Of a stretch of 64,000 nt of DNA, positions 18,081-27,094 are shown one piece after another (the stretch's first letter is position 1; the number at the start of each line of letters is the position of its first letter). Position numbers and translations under genes: made by a program. Origin of the DNA: Niveispirillum cyanobacteriorum (GTDB taxonomy: Bacteria; Pseudomonadota; Alphaproteobacteria; Azospirillales; Azospirillaceae); assembly GCF_002868735.1 (NCBI RefSeq), contig NZ_CP025611.1:2412501-2476500 (forward strand), given 5' to 3'. Below the pieces are notes generated by a model. It worked only from the letters and a program-made list of their open reading frames with translations. It was not told where the DNA came from and searched no databases.

Positions 18081-19330
18081 CAGGCGCCCTCCGTCACTGG
18101 TCCGGCTTGTGGGGGGGCCGGTACCCGCCGCACGGCCCAGGCGGCGACCAGCCCGGCCAAGACCAGCATGGCCGCCCCGAAATAGAAGGGCATGCCGGGA
18201 ATGGGGATCGTCGCCCCCTCTGCGGTGAAATGTTCGAACAGTTCCGCCCCGATCAGGGGGGCCAGGATGAAGGTCAGGCTCTGCATGCTGGCAAAGGCCC
18301 CCTGGACCGATCCCTGTTCATCGGCCCCGACGCTGCGCGATACGATGCTCTGGATTGCAGGCGAACTCATTCCGCTCATCGAATGGACGGGGATGAAGGC
18401 GGCGAAAGCCGTGGATGATCCCGCCGCCCCATAGCCGGCATAGGCGGTGGCCTCCAGCCCGATACCCAGAAGGGCCGTGCGCGGCTCCCCCAGCTTTTTC
18501 ACAATCCGGTCGATCAGCACGCCCTGCACCAGCACCGTGGTCAGGCCCACGGCGGCCAGCGAGAGGCCGTTATCCAGCTCACTCCATCCGAAGCGCTTGG
18601 TGGTGTAGAGCACCCAGACCATCTGCAACACGCCCATGGCCAGCACCATGCAGGTGCGGCTGGCGGCCAGGCCCAGGACGACGGGATGCATGGCCAGCGC
18701 CCGCAGCGACCCAATGGGATTGGCGCGGGCCAGACTAAAGGCACGGCGGTTGGCAGGCGCCAGCGACTCGGGCAGCACCAGCAGACCATACAGGAAATTC
18801 AACGCCGCCAGACCGGCGGCCACCATGAAGGGCAGGCGCAGGTCGATCTCCCCCAGGATGCCGCCCAGGGCCGGGCCCGTAATGAAGCCGATGCCGAAGG
18901 CGGCCCCCATCTTCCCGAAATTCTTGGCCCTGTCCTGCGGTCCGCTGATATCGGCGATATAGGCATTGGCCGCTGTGATATTGGCCGCTGTCAGTCCCGC
19001 CGCCATACGCCCCACCAGCAGCCAGATCAGGCCCGGTGCAAAGGCCATGAACAACTGGTCAATGGCCATACCCGCGATGGAGGCCAGGATGACCGGACGC
19101 CGCCCAAACCGGTCCGACAGGGCGCCCAGCACAGGCGCGAACAGAAACTGCATGATGGAGAAGCTGGCGATCATCGCCCCCATCCACCAAGCCGCCGACG
19201 CCTCGCTGGCTGCAAACTGGCTGACCAGGGAGGGGAAGACAGGGATCGTCAGGCTGAAGGTCAACACGTCCAGAAGGACGGTGATCATGATAAAGGGGAT
19301 GCCGGCCTGGCGGGGGGAGGATAGGGACAT
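18080..19330 (-). CDS. TCR/Tet-family MFS drug transporter
   Basis: 416 residues, 12 membrane helices. The loop 2-3 motif GALSDRFGRRPVIL and the motif-C-like GFITGPALGGILGE in helix 5 identify a drug:H+ antiporter of the tetracycline-exporter group. The central loop after helix 6 is short. GGAAGAG precedes the ATG. It is co-transcribed with the NUDIX gene. Annotating it as tetracycline resistance would overreach; many chromosomal members have unknown substrates. Confidence 0.9.
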   Translation of the reverse strand: MSLSSPRQAGIPFIMITVLLDVLTFSLTIPVFPSLVSQFAASEASAAWWMGAMIASFSIMQFLFAPVLGALSDRFGRRPVILASIAGMAIDQLFMAFAPGLIWLLVGRMAAGLTAANITAANAYIADISGPQDRAKNFGKMGAAFGIGFITGPALGGILGEIDLRLPFMVAAGLAALNFLYGLLVLPESLAPANRRAFSLARANPIGSLRALAMHPVVLGLAASRTCMVLAMGVLQMVWVLYTTKRFGWSELDNGLSLAAVGLTTVLVQGVLIDRIVKKLGEPRTALLGIGLEATAYAGYGAAGSSTAFAAFIPVHSMSGMSSPAIQSIVSRSVGADEQGSVQGAFASMQSLTFILAPLIGAELFEHFTAEGATIPIPGMPFYFGAAMLVLAGLVAAWAVRRVPAPPQAGPVTEGA

Positions 19331-19385
19331 AAGCTCTTCCGGCTAAGGTGCCGGGGGCTCTCATATCAGAAACAGACGCGCGACA

Positions 19386-19504
19386 CCAATCTACCGAAGG
19401 CTTGACCCTCGGTAGATAACAGGCTGGCGACTGCCAGCCCGGCACCGCGTGGTGCCGTAAGCCAAGGGCGCGGACGCGCCCGCCCGGCGTTTGAGGGAAC
19501 AATG
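19386..19504 (+). repeat. Structured intergenic repeat, copy A (four hairpins)
   Basis: A 119-bp element, about 80 percent identical to 45555-45671. It folds into four successive hairpins: ATCTACCGA/TCGGTAGAT (19389-19417), GGCTGGC-GACT-GCCAGCC, GGCACC-GCGT-GGTGCC and GGGCGC-GGAC-GCGCCC. The conserved tail CGCCCGGCG..TGAGGGAACA follows. Compared with copy B, stems 1, 2 and 3 carry paired substitutions that keep pairing. It lies between the MFS start and the HIG1 gene, 58 bp before the latter. Either a REP/BIME-like DNA element or a structured RNA. Confidence 0.75.
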
Positions 19505-19561
19505 ATAGAAGTTCCGGATTGCCCCTGGGCGACGGGACCATCCCGCGCTATATGGTGGGAC

Positions 19562-19753
19562 ATGAGCGGCTTTATGATCTTTCTCATGGTCTTGGCCATG
19601 ATCGCCACGCTGGCTGTGCTGGTGATCGGGCTTTTCGCCATGGCGCGCGGCGGCGAATTCAACGCCAAATATGGCAACAAGCTGATGTGGTGGCGCATCC
19701 GGCTGCAGGTGGCGGCTGTCGTTCTGTTCGCCCTGGCCTTCATGGCCTCCTGA
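19562..19753 (+). CDS. HIG1-domain twin-transmembrane protein
   Basis: 63 residues, two membrane helices (MIFLMVLAMIATLAVLVIGLFAM and LQVAAVVLFALAFMA) separated by the conserved ARGGEFNAKYGNKLMWWRIR loop. This is the bacterial HIG1 (hypoxia-induced) family; mitochondrial relatives associate with cytochrome c oxidase and supercomplexes. The frame opens earlier (19502), but ATG 19562 gives the family N-terminus. It precedes the cobalamin adenosyltransferase gene by 26 bp and is probably co-transcribed with it. Confidence 0.85.
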   Translation: MSGFMIFLMVLAMIATLAVLVIGLFAMARGGEFNAKYGNKLMWWRIRLQVAAVVLFALAFMAS

Positions 19754-19779
19754 CCCCATCCCAGACAGCAGGTAGTGCC

Positions 19780-20382
19780 ATGGTCCGCCTGACCCGCATC
19801 TATACCCGTGGCGGTGACAAGGGACAGACATCGCTGGGCGATGGTTCCCGCGTGCCTAAACACGCGCTGCGCGTCACCGCCTATGGCACCGTGGACGAGG
19901 CGAACGCCATTCTGGGGCTGGCCCGTTTGCATACCGGTGCGGCCAAGGATGACCCGATCCTGGCCGACGCCGATGCCATGCTGGGCCGTATCCAGAATGA
20001 TCTGTTCGATCTGGGCGCCGATCTCTGCACCCCGGAGATGGAGAACCCGCCCTATCCGCCGCTCCGCATCGTCGATGTTCAGGTTGATCGGCTGGAAGCC
20101 GAGATCGACCGCATGAACGAAGAGCTGTCGCCGCTGAACAGCTTCATCCTGCCCGGTGGCCGCCCCGCCGCCGCCTACCTGCATCAGGCCCGCACCGTGG
20201 CCCGCCGCGCAGAGCGGGAGATGACTGAACTGGCCCTGACCGAACCGGTGGGGGCACCAGCCCTGAAATATATCAACCGCCTGTCGGATCATCTGTTTGT
20301 TCTTGGCCGCTGGGTCAATGACAAGGGTGCCGCCGACGTGCTGTGGGTGCCGGGCCTGACGCGCGGGCAAACGCCGGGCTGA
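19780..20382 (+). CDS. pduO: PduO-type cob(I)yrinic acid a,c-diamide / cobalamin adenosyltransferase
   Basis: 200 residues. Transfers the adenosyl group of ATP to cob(I)alamin to make coenzyme B12. The N-terminal ATP motif is IYTRGGDKGQTSLGDGSRV, then YGTVDEANAILGLAR. The C-terminal helix signature is ARTVARRAERE...YINRLSDHLFVLGRWVN, which lines the ATP/cobalamin site. Standard length for the PduO family. Confidence 0.94.
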   Translation: MVRLTRIYTRGGDKGQTSLGDGSRVPKHALRVTAYGTVDEANAILGLARLHTGAAKDDPILADADAMLGRIQNDLFDLGADLCTPEMENPPYPPLRIVDVQVDRLEAEIDRMNEELSPLNSFILPGGRPAAAYLHQARTVARRAEREMTELALTEPVGAPALKYINRLSDHLFVLGRWVNDKGAADVLWVPGLTRGQTPG

Positions 20383-20687
20383 ATGCCGTGAACCTGCGCA
20401 AAACCCCCTTGAAATCCGCCATGCGGCTGGTATCTTCCCATTACGTAAAGGGAAGATAATTGGCCGGTCAATGGTGCACCAAAGGTAACGAAATTTCGTT
20501 TCGGCCTTACCAGACGCACACTATTGACATGTGCGGTGCAGCAATCCTAAGGTCCGCCGCGATTAACGGGGCTGGACGGCAGGCGTTGATTGCCCAATCT
20601 TAAGGCCCAGGTTCGAATGAATGGCTAAATGCCAGGGTGAACAGGCGGGGACCATCCACCGCCGGCTATCATGCGAGGGGATCGCCA
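20383..20687. other. Regulatory region upstream of etfBA
   Basis: 305 bp with no gene. It contains a perfect 9-bp inverted repeat TATCTTCCC/GGGAAGATA (20431-20458) that could end the adenosyltransferase transcript. A 14-bp perfect palindrome AACGAAATTTCGTT (20487-20500) is a candidate regulator site. TTGACA at 20524 resembles a -35 box, with a weak CTAAGG 17 bp later. The rest up to the GAGGGG ribosome site of etfB is a long untranslated leader. Confidence 0.45.
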
Positions 20688-21437
20688 ATGAAAGTCCTAG
20701 TCGCCGTTAAGCGTGTCGTTGACTACAACGTCAAGATCCGCGTTAAGCCCGACGAGAGCGGTGTCGAGCTTGCGAATGTTAAGATGTCGATGAACCCGTT
20801 TGACGAGATCGCGGTTGAGGAAGCCGTTCGGTTGAAGGAAGCGGGCAAGGCGACGGAGATCGTGGTCGTGTCGATCGGCCCGGCAGCGGCGCAGGAGACG
20901 ATCCGCACCGCGCTGGCCATGGGTGGCGACCGCGGCGTTCTGGTACAGACCGACGCCGAGGTGCAGCCGCTGGCGGTTGCCAAGCTGCTGAAGGCGGTTG
21001 TGGCCAAGGAAGCGCCGGATCTGGTGATCCTGGGCAAGCAGGCCATTGATGATGACAGCAACCAGACGGGCCAGGCGCTGGCCGCCTTGCTGGGCTGGGG
21101 CCAGGGCACGTTTGCGTCCAAGGTGGTGCCGGGCGATGGCGCCGTGGCTGTGACGCGCGAGATTGATGGCGGGTTGGAGACGGTCTCGCTGAAGCTGCCG
21201 GCGGTGGTGACCACCGACCTGCGCCTGAACGAGCCGCGCTATGCCTCGCTGCCCAACATCATGAAGGCGAAGAAGAAGCCGATCGAGACGGTGGCCCCGG
21301 ACGCGCTGGGCGTGGACATCACCCCGCGCCTGACCACGCTGAAGGTGACGGAGCCGGCCAAGCGCAAGGGCGGCGTCAAGGTCGCGTCGGTCGCTGAGCT
21401 GGTCGCCAAGCTGCGCGACGAAGCGCGCGTCATCTGA
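20688..21437 (+). CDS. etfB: Electron transfer flavoprotein subunit beta
   Basis: 249 residues. With EtfA it carries electrons from acyl-CoA and other dehydrogenases to ETF:quinone oxidoreductase. N-terminus [20 protein letters not shown]. The beta-subunit signature is [26 protein letters not shown] near residue 185, and AMP-binding residues lie in [14 protein letters not shown]. Followed by etfA after 28 bp. Confidence 0.96.
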   Translation: MKVLVAVKRVVDYNVKIRVKPDESGVELANVKMSMNPFDEIAVEEAVRLKEAGKATEIVVVSIGPAAAQETIRTALAMGGDRGVLVQTDAEVQPLAVAKLLKAVVAKEAPDLVILGKQAIDDDSNQTGQALAALLGWGQGTFASKVVPGDGAVAVTREIDGGLETVSLKLPAVVTTDLRLNEPRYASLPNIMKAKKKPIETVAPDALGVDITPRLTTLKVTEPAKRKGGVKVASVAELVAKLRDEARVI

Positions 21438-21465
21438 TCCGCAACGCATTCCAAGGATACGCAAC

Positions 21466-22404
21466 ATGAGCATTCTGGTTGTTGCCGAACCCTCGACGGG
21501 TGCGGTGAAGAAGCCGACCCTGACCACGCTGGGTGCCGCCACTAAGATCGGCGGCGAGACGCATGTGCTGGTCGCCGGTTCGGGCGTGGGCGAGGCTGCG
21601 AAGCAAGCCGCCTCTGCCGCCGGCGTGGCCAAGGCATTGGTCGCCGATGGCGCTGAATATGCCAACCCGCTGGCTGAGAATTTCGCACCGCTGGTGGTGG
21701 CCGCTGTGAAGGCGGGTGGCTACAGCCATGTGCTGTTCACCGCCACCACGTTCGGCAAGAACCTGGCCCCGCGCGTGGCGGCCCTGCTGGATGTGCAGCA
21801 GATCAGCGAGATCAGCGGCGTCATCGATGCCGACACGTTCGAACGCCCGATCTATGCCGGCAATGCCATCGCGACGGTGAAGTCCAGCGACGCCATCAAG
21901 GTGATCACGGTGCGCGGTACCGCGTTTGAGGCGGCGGGCGAGACCGGTGGGGCCGGTGTGGTCGAGACGCTGAGCGCCACGGGCGAGGCGGGGCTGTCCA
22001 GCTTTGTCAGTGCGGAACTGACCAAGTCGGAGCGCCCGGAACTGACCTCGGCCCGCGTCATCGTCTCGGGCGGTCGCGGCATGCAGTCGGGCGACAATTT
22101 CCCGATGCTGGACAAGCTGGCGGACAAGCTGGGTGCCGCGGTGGGTGCAAGCCGTGCAGCGGTGGATGCCGGTTTCGTGCCCAACGATTATCAGGTCGGC
22201 CAGACCGGCAAGATCGTGGCCCCGGAACTGTACATCGCCGTCGGCATCAGCGGTGCCATCCAGCATCTGGCCGGCATGAAGGACAGCAAGGTCATCGTCG
22301 CCATCAACAAGGACGAAGAGGCCCCCATGTTCCAGGTGGCCGATTACGGCATCGTCGGCGATCTGTTCAAGATCGTTCCGGAGCTGACTGAGGCGCTGGG
22401 TTGA
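21466..22404 (+). CDS. etfA: Electron transfer flavoprotein subunit alpha
   Basis: 312 residues. The C-terminal FAD domain carries [54 protein letters not shown] and [24 protein letters not shown], the full ETF-alpha signature. A strong terminator follows, so etfBA forms a two-gene unit; the dehydrogenase gene downstream has its own leader. Confidence 0.96.
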   Translation: MSILVVAEPSTGAVKKPTLTTLGAATKIGGETHVLVAGSGVGEAAKQAASAAGVAKALVADGAEYANPLAENFAPLVVAAVKAGGYSHVLFTATTFGKNLAPRVAALLDVQQISEISGVIDADTFERPIYAGNAIATVKSSDAIKVITVRGTAFEAAGETGGAGVVETLSATGEAGLSSFVSAELTKSERPELTSARVIVSGGRGMQSGDNFPMLDKLADKLGAAVGASRAAVDAGFVPNDYQVGQTGKIVAPELYIAVGISGAIQHLAGMKDSKVIVAINKDEEAPMFQVADYGIVGDLFKIVPELTEALG

Positions 22405-22415
22405 TATGAGTACGG

Positions 22416-22446
22416 CGCGCCGGGGCTATCCCCGGCGCGTTTTTTC
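22416..22446 (+). terminator. Rho-independent terminator of etfBA
   Basis: CGCGCCGGGG-CTAT-CCCCGGCGCG followed by seven T, 12 bp after the etfA stop. Confidence 0.92.
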
Positions 22447-22539
22447 CAACCCGGCATTCGACAAATGTCGCCGGGACGAAGGCGGTGCCTTCATGCAAGA
22501 CTGGGTATGTTGGAATTCCAACCCTGAATGGGGACAGCG

Positions 22540-23412
22540 ATGATCGAGAAGGTTGGCGTTATCGGGGCGGGTCAGATGGGCAGCGGCATCGCGCAGGTCT
22601 GCGCGGCGGCGGGCCTGTCGGTGGTGATCTCGGACATCAATGCCGAACAGCTGTCCAAGTCTGTGGCCGGTATCGCCAAGAATTATGATCGCCAGATCGC
22701 CAAAGGCAAGATGAGCGGCGCCGAAAAGGACGTGGCCCTGGCCCGGATCGGCACCTCCACCGAACTGTCCATCTTCAAGGACAGCGATCTGGTGATTGAG
22801 GCGGCGACCGAGTCGGAAGATGTCAAGCGCCTGATCCTGAAGGCCCTGGTCCCCAACCTGTCGCCCACCGCCATGGTGGCCACCAATACCAGTTCCATCT
22901 CCATCACCCGTCTGGCCGCCGCAACCGACCGGCCGGAGAAATTCATCGGCATGCATTTCATGAACCCGGTGCCGGTGATGCAATTGGTGGAGATCATCCG
23001 GGGCATCGCCACCGATGATCATACGTTCCAGGCTATCAAGGCCCTGACCGTCCGGCTCGGCAAGACGGCGGCCATTGCCGAAGATTTCCCCGCCTTCATC
23101 GTCAACCGCATCCTGCTGCCCATGATCAATGAGGCGGTCTATACGCTGTATGAGGGCGTTGGCGGGGTGGAGGCCATTGATACAGCCATGAAGCTGGGTG
23201 CCAACCACCCGATGGGCCCGCTGGAACTGGCCGATTTCATCGGATTGGATACCTGCCTGTCGATCATGCAGGTGCTCTATGAGGGCTTGGCCGACAGCAA
23301 GTACCGCCCCTGCCCCCTGATGGTGAAATATGTCGAGGCAGGCTGGCTGGGCCGCAAGGTCGGCCGCGGTTTCTACGACTATTCCGGTCCCACCCCGCGC
23401 CCGACGCGGTGA
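22540..23412 (+). CDS. hbdA: 3-hydroxybutyryl-CoA dehydrogenase
   Basis: 290 residues, stand-alone single-function enzyme. It interconverts 3-hydroxybutyryl-CoA and acetoacetyl-CoA with NAD(P). Rossmann motif GVIGAGQMGSGIAQ at the start, then NTSSISITRLA. The catalytic His is in GMHFMNPVPVMQLVEII (about residue 140), and the C-terminal dimer domain contains FIVNRILLPMINEA and GANHPMGPLELADFIGLD. It starts at ATG 22540 after GGGGACAGCG; an ATG at 22528 is also in frame. Fits with the neighbouring etfBA and with the CoA-transferase genes at 38.7-40 kb. Confidence 0.95.
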   Translation: MIEKVGVIGAGQMGSGIAQVCAAAGLSVVISDINAEQLSKSVAGIAKNYDRQIAKGKMSGAEKDVALARIGTSTELSIFKDSDLVIEAATESEDVKRLILKALVPNLSPTAMVATNTSSISITRLAAATDRPEKFIGMHFMNPVPVMQLVEIIRGIATDDHTFQAIKALTVRLGKTAAIAEDFPAFIVNRILLPMINEAVYTLYEGVGGVEAIDTAMKLGANHPMGPLELADFIGLDTCLSIMQVLYEGLADSKYRPCPLMVKYVEAGWLGRKVGRGFYDYSGPTPRPTR

Positions 23413-23520
23413 GGGACGCGTCCTTGCAGTCCTTTTCATTCCTTTGCCTTGCCTGAAGGAGGGGTTCGTATTCCCCGAACCTGATGCTACGCTGCACCTT
23501 ATCGGGGTGGCGCTGCGGAG

Positions 23521-25245
23521 ATGATGGTGGGTTCAGTTGTGTTTCGTAGCCTGTATGTGGGGCTTCTGACCGGGTTCCTGGCCCTGTCCGCCGCCGCGAA
23601 GGCGGCCCCCGATTTTACCACCGCTCTGCAGCACCGCCTGACCAGCGGCATCGGCACGCCGGAAACCGACCGCGACAGCCAGGACCTGCTGACGCTGGGC
23701 CGGTTCTACGAGAAGCGGCATTATGCGCCGGCCTGGATCGAACAGGGAAAGCCGTCAGACCGCGCCCGGTTGCTGCTGCTGGCCCTGCAGAAGGCTCAGT
23801 CGCAGGGGTTGAACCCTGCTGACTATGGCGTAGCCCGCATCGCCACCCTGCTGGAACGCGGCGACAGTCCGGATGCGCTGGCCGAACTGGAGGTCATGCT
23901 CTCGCATGGTGCGCTGGATTATGGGCGCGATCTGGCCACGGGCCGGCTGGCGCCCATGAGCATTGATAGCGAGCTTTATGTCGAAAAGCGCGAGATCGAT
24001 GTCCTGACCCTGTTGAGCCGGCTGGCCACCTTGGCCGACCCTGGCGTCGAGCTGGCCGAGCTGCCGCCGCGCCGGGCCGAGTATCAGCGTCTGAAAGGCG
24101 CGTTGCAGCAGTATCGCGAATTGGCGGCGGCGGGCGGGTGGAAGCCTGTGCCGGTCACCGATGTCTCCCTGAAGCCCGGCGGCAATGACGAACGGCTGCC
24201 GGCCCTGCGCGCGCGGTTGAAGGTAACGGGGGAGTTGGCGGCGGATGCGCCGGTACCGGAAGACCCGACCCTGTTTGACGACGCGACCATCGAAGCCCTG
24301 AAGAAGTTTCAGGGCCGGCATGGGCTGGAGCCTGACGGGGTGCTGGGCAAGCAGACGCTGCTAGCCCTCAATATCAGTGCCGAACAGCGCGTGGCCCAGA
24401 TCGCCATGAATATGGAACGCTGGCGCTGGATGCCCATTGATATGGGGCCTTCCTATATCCTGGTGAACCTGGCCGCCTTCCACCTGTCGATCTTTGATCA
24501 GGGCAATGTGGTGCATGAGGCACGCGTGGTGGTGGGGACCACGTCAACCCGCACGCCCGTCTTTTCCCGCAAGATGTCCTATCTGGAGATCAATCCCTAT
24601 TGGCATGTACCGGCCAAGATCGTACGGGACGAGATTTTCCCGAAGGCCAAGAAGGACCCCACCTATCTGGCCAAGCAGGGCTATGAGTTGCTGTCCGACT
24701 GGTCGGAAAGTGCGGTGACCGTCGATCCCAAGACCCTGGACTGGGCCCATATGACGCGCCTGCCCTATCGTGTGCGTCAGGTGCCCGGCGACAAGAACAG
24801 TCTGGGCCGCATCAAGATGATGTTCCCCAACGAGTTCGACGTTTATCTGCACGACACGCCGTCCAAGAACCTGTTCAACCGCGCCAACCGCAGTTTCAGC
24901 CATGGCTGCATCCGGGTGGAGCATCCGTTCGACGTGGCCGACACCATCCTGCGCCTGACCGGCACCACCGACTGGCCGCGCGCCCGTGTGGACGAGGTGC
25001 TGGCCAGCGGTCAGCGTACTGTTGTACGCCTCAAAAAGCCCATCCCCATCCATATCTCCTACGTCACGTCTTTTGTGGCCGATGATGGAACGGTGAATTT
25101 CCGGTCAGACATCTATGGCCGCGACCGCAAGCTGGCCATGGCCATGCGTGCATCGCGCGTGAAATGGGATGCGGTTGAGGCCGAGGCGAGGCTGGCCCCC
25201 GGTGGGGCTGCGGCGGGCAAGGCCACGGACAGCAACAACCGCTGA
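23521..25245 (+). CDS. L,D-transpeptidase of the YcbB/LdtD type
   Basis: 574 residues, exported (FRSLYVGLLTGFLALSAAAKA). Order: scaffold domain (about 35-210), a peptidoglycan-binding helix bundle (DATIEALKKFQGRHGLEPDGVLG, near 260-290), then the YkuD catalytic domain (about 315-510). The catalytic His/Cys motif is HDTPSKNLFNR...SFSHGCIRV. It makes 3-3 meso-Dap crosslinks in the periplasm and is insensitive to most beta-lactams. First of three adjacent cell-wall genes. Confidence 0.93.
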   Translation: MMVGSVVFRSLYVGLLTGFLALSAAAKAAPDFTTALQHRLTSGIGTPETDRDSQDLLTLGRFYEKRHYAPAWIEQGKPSDRARLLLLALQKAQSQGLNPADYGVARIATLLERGDSPDALAELEVMLSHGALDYGRDLATGRLAPMSIDSELYVEKREIDVLTLLSRLATLADPGVELAELPPRRAEYQRLKGALQQYRELAAAGGWKPVPVTDVSLKPGGNDERLPALRARLKVTGELAADAPVPEDPTLFDDATIEALKKFQGRHGLEPDGVLGKQTLLALNISAEQRVAQIAMNMERWRWMPIDMGPSYILVNLAAFHLSIFDQGNVVHEARVVVGTTSTRTPVFSRKMSYLEINPYWHVPAKIVRDEIFPKAKKDPTYLAKQGYELLSDWSESAVTVDPKTLDWAHMTRLPYRVRQVPGDKNSLGRIKMMFPNEFDVYLHDTPSKNLFNRANRSFSHGCIRVEHPFDVADTILRLTGTTDWPRARVDEVLASGQRTVVRLKKPIPIHISYVTSFVADDGTVNFRSDIYGRDRKLAMAMRASRVKWDAVEAEARLAPGGAAAGKATDSNNR

Positions 25246-25439
25246 GCCTCAATCACGGAAGAGATAGACAGGAAATAGGCCGGAAGGGTGGATTTCTGCT
25301 TGCACCACCTATGCCGTTCTGCCAGAAGTGCAATTGTGTCCTGCTTATGGCGCGGGGCATTTGGCGAAATCAGGAAAGAGAGTGTCCCCGGCGCAACGGA
25401 CGCGGGGGGTGCCTGACGGGGCTGAAGGGGGATTAGGGC

Positions 25440-26108
25440 ATGGTGGCACGGCCGAACACGACCGACCTGACCATTGGAATCACGCCCGACATCCCTCCTG
25501 AATCCGCCCCTGTCCCCTGTTCTGCCCTTGATACCAGCGTTGAGACGGGCCGCCGTGGCTTCCTGCGCGGGCTGGGTGGCTTGTTCCTGGGTGCCGGTGC
25601 GGCGATTGCCGCCCCCACCATCATCACCAATCCCGCCGAGGCCGCCTCCGTCGCCGCACCGCGCCGCCAGCTCTCCTTCGTTTCGCTGCATACCAGCGAG
25701 AAGCTGAAAGTTACCTATTACAATAACGGATCCTACGACCGCTCGGCGCTGAAGGATGTGAACCACATGCTGCGCGACTGGCGCACGGGCGAGGTGGGGA
25801 ATATGGATCCCAAGCTGCTGGACCTGCTGTTCCAGCTGCGTCAGCGCCTGCGCACCGATGAGCCGTTCCAGGTGATCTCCGGCTATCGCTGCCCCAAGAC
25901 CAACGCCATGCTGGCGTCGAAGTCGGAAGGGGTGGCCACCAAGAGCCTGCATATGGAAGGTAAAGCCATCGACATCACCATGGCGGGCCGGCAGTTGAGC
26001 CGCATCCGTCAGGAGGCGCTGAACCTGCGCATGGGTGGCGTGGGCATCTACAGCAAAACCGGCTTCGTGCATGTCGATACGGGCCGCGTGCGGCAATGGG
26101 GCGTCTGA
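25440..26108 (+). CDS. Tat-exported DUF882/YcbK-family murein peptidase
   Basis: 222 residues. A 34-residue cytoplasmic lead precedes the twin-arginine signal GRRGFLRGLGGLFLGAGAAIAAP. The mature domain is DUF882 (peptidase M15-like). Putative zinc ligands are H in KSLHMEGKAIDI, D in the same motif and H in GFVHVDTGRVRQW; the family also shows the ISGYRCPKTNAML segment. E. coli MepK (YcbK) cleaves 3-3 crosslinks, so pairing with an L,D-transpeptidase makes functional sense. Its 3' end overlaps mepA by 13 bp. A paralogue lies at 62325. Confidence 0.92.
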   Translation: MVARPNTTDLTIGITPDIPPESAPVPCSALDTSVETGRRGFLRGLGGLFLGAGAAIAAPTIITNPAEAASVAAPRRQLSFVSLHTSEKLKVTYYNNGSYDRSALKDVNHMLRDWRTGEVGNMDPKLLDLLFQLRQRLRTDEPFQVISGYRCPKTNAMLASKSEGVATKSLHMEGKAIDITMAGRQLSRIRQEALNLRMGGVGIYSKTGFVHVDTGRVRQWGV

Positions 26109-26956
26109 CGCGTCCCACCGTTCCGGGCCTGCTGGTCCTGCTGCTCGGCACCCCACCGGCCTTGGCCGCCGACACCCATCAGCACAGCCACGCACCGGCC
26201 CCGGAAACCCTGCGCAACCCGGCCAAGGGGCCGCCCGAACCCATCGGTGGTTACGCGAATGGCTGCGTGCGCGGGGCAGAGGCGCTGCCCGGCGATGTTC
26301 ACGGCTATCAGGTGCTGAACCTGTCCCGCCACCGCAACTACGGCCATCCCGAGCTTATAGCCTATCTGAAGGCGCTGGCCGGGGAGGTGGAGCGGGAGGG
26401 GCTGGGCATCCTGTCCATTGGCGACATGTCCATGCCGCGCGGCGGGCGCATGAAGACGGGCCATGCCAGCCACCAGATGGGGCTGGATGTCGATATCTGG
26501 TTTGCCCTGGATTTGGGTCGTCTGCCCCTTCCCGCGCGCGAGCGGGAGGATTTCGCCACCATGGTGGATGCCAAGGCCCAGCGCGTGAACAGCAATTTCG
26601 GCCCGGCCCAGGCGCGCTTGGTGAAGCTGGCGGCGGCCGCCCCCAACGTCACCCGCATCTTCGTAAACCCGGCCATCAAGCTGGCCCTGTGTGAGCAGGA
26701 AACGGGCGACAAGGAATGGCTGCAAAAGGTTCGCCCCTGGTTCGGCCATGCCGCCCATCTGCATGTACGCTTGGCCTGTCCCGCCGGGGCCAGCCAGTGC
26801 GAGGTGCAGGAACCGCCGCCCGAGGGTGACGGCTGTGGTGAGGAATTGCTGAGTTGGTTCAAGCCACCACCCCCCGTGACGGGCCCACCGGCGGCACCAA
26901 AGCCCCCACCGCCCCCGCCTGCCGCCTGTCTGGCGCTCTATGCCGAACCCGATTGA
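26096..26956 (+). CDS. mepA: Penicillin-insensitive murein endopeptidase MepA
   Basis: 286 residues with a signal peptide (LLVLLLGTPPALA). Zinc and active-site motifs of LAS peptidases are GDMSMPRGGRMKTGHASHQMGLDVDIW (first His and Asp) and WFGHAAHLHVRLACP (second His). Conserved Cys residues (NGCVRG, LALCEQE, LACPAG, GDGCGEELL) indicate disulfides. A proline-rich tail is added at the C-terminus. MepA cleaves 4-3 and 3-3 crosslinks in the periplasm. Overlaps the DUF882 gene by 13 bp. Confidence 0.95.
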   Translation: MGRLTRPTVPGLLVLLLGTPPALAADTHQHSHAPAPETLRNPAKGPPEPIGGYANGCVRGAEALPGDVHGYQVLNLSRHRNYGHPELIAYLKALAGEVEREGLGILSIGDMSMPRGGRMKTGHASHQMGLDVDIWFALDLGRLPLPAREREDFATMVDAKAQRVNSNFGPAQARLVKLAAAAPNVTRIFVNPAIKLALCEQETGDKEWLQKVRPWFGHAAHLHVRLACPAGASQCEVQEPPPEGDGCGEELLSWFKPPPPVTGPPAAPKPPPPPPAACLALYAEPD

Positions 26957-27094
26957 GGGGCCGGTTGCCTGATCCGTACCAGCGCACCACTGCATGTTTT
27001 TGCCCCTGACAAGCCACCCTGCAATGCCGCGTCGGAAAGGCGCATCTGCATCGTCAGGCATTGCGAGCGGTTCGCAGGGGTGGGACAAGAGCAC

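Noticed and set aside
18080-19330. Calling the MFS gene a tetracycline-resistance gene
   Set aside because: Only the family-level motifs are present; substrate cannot be deduced.
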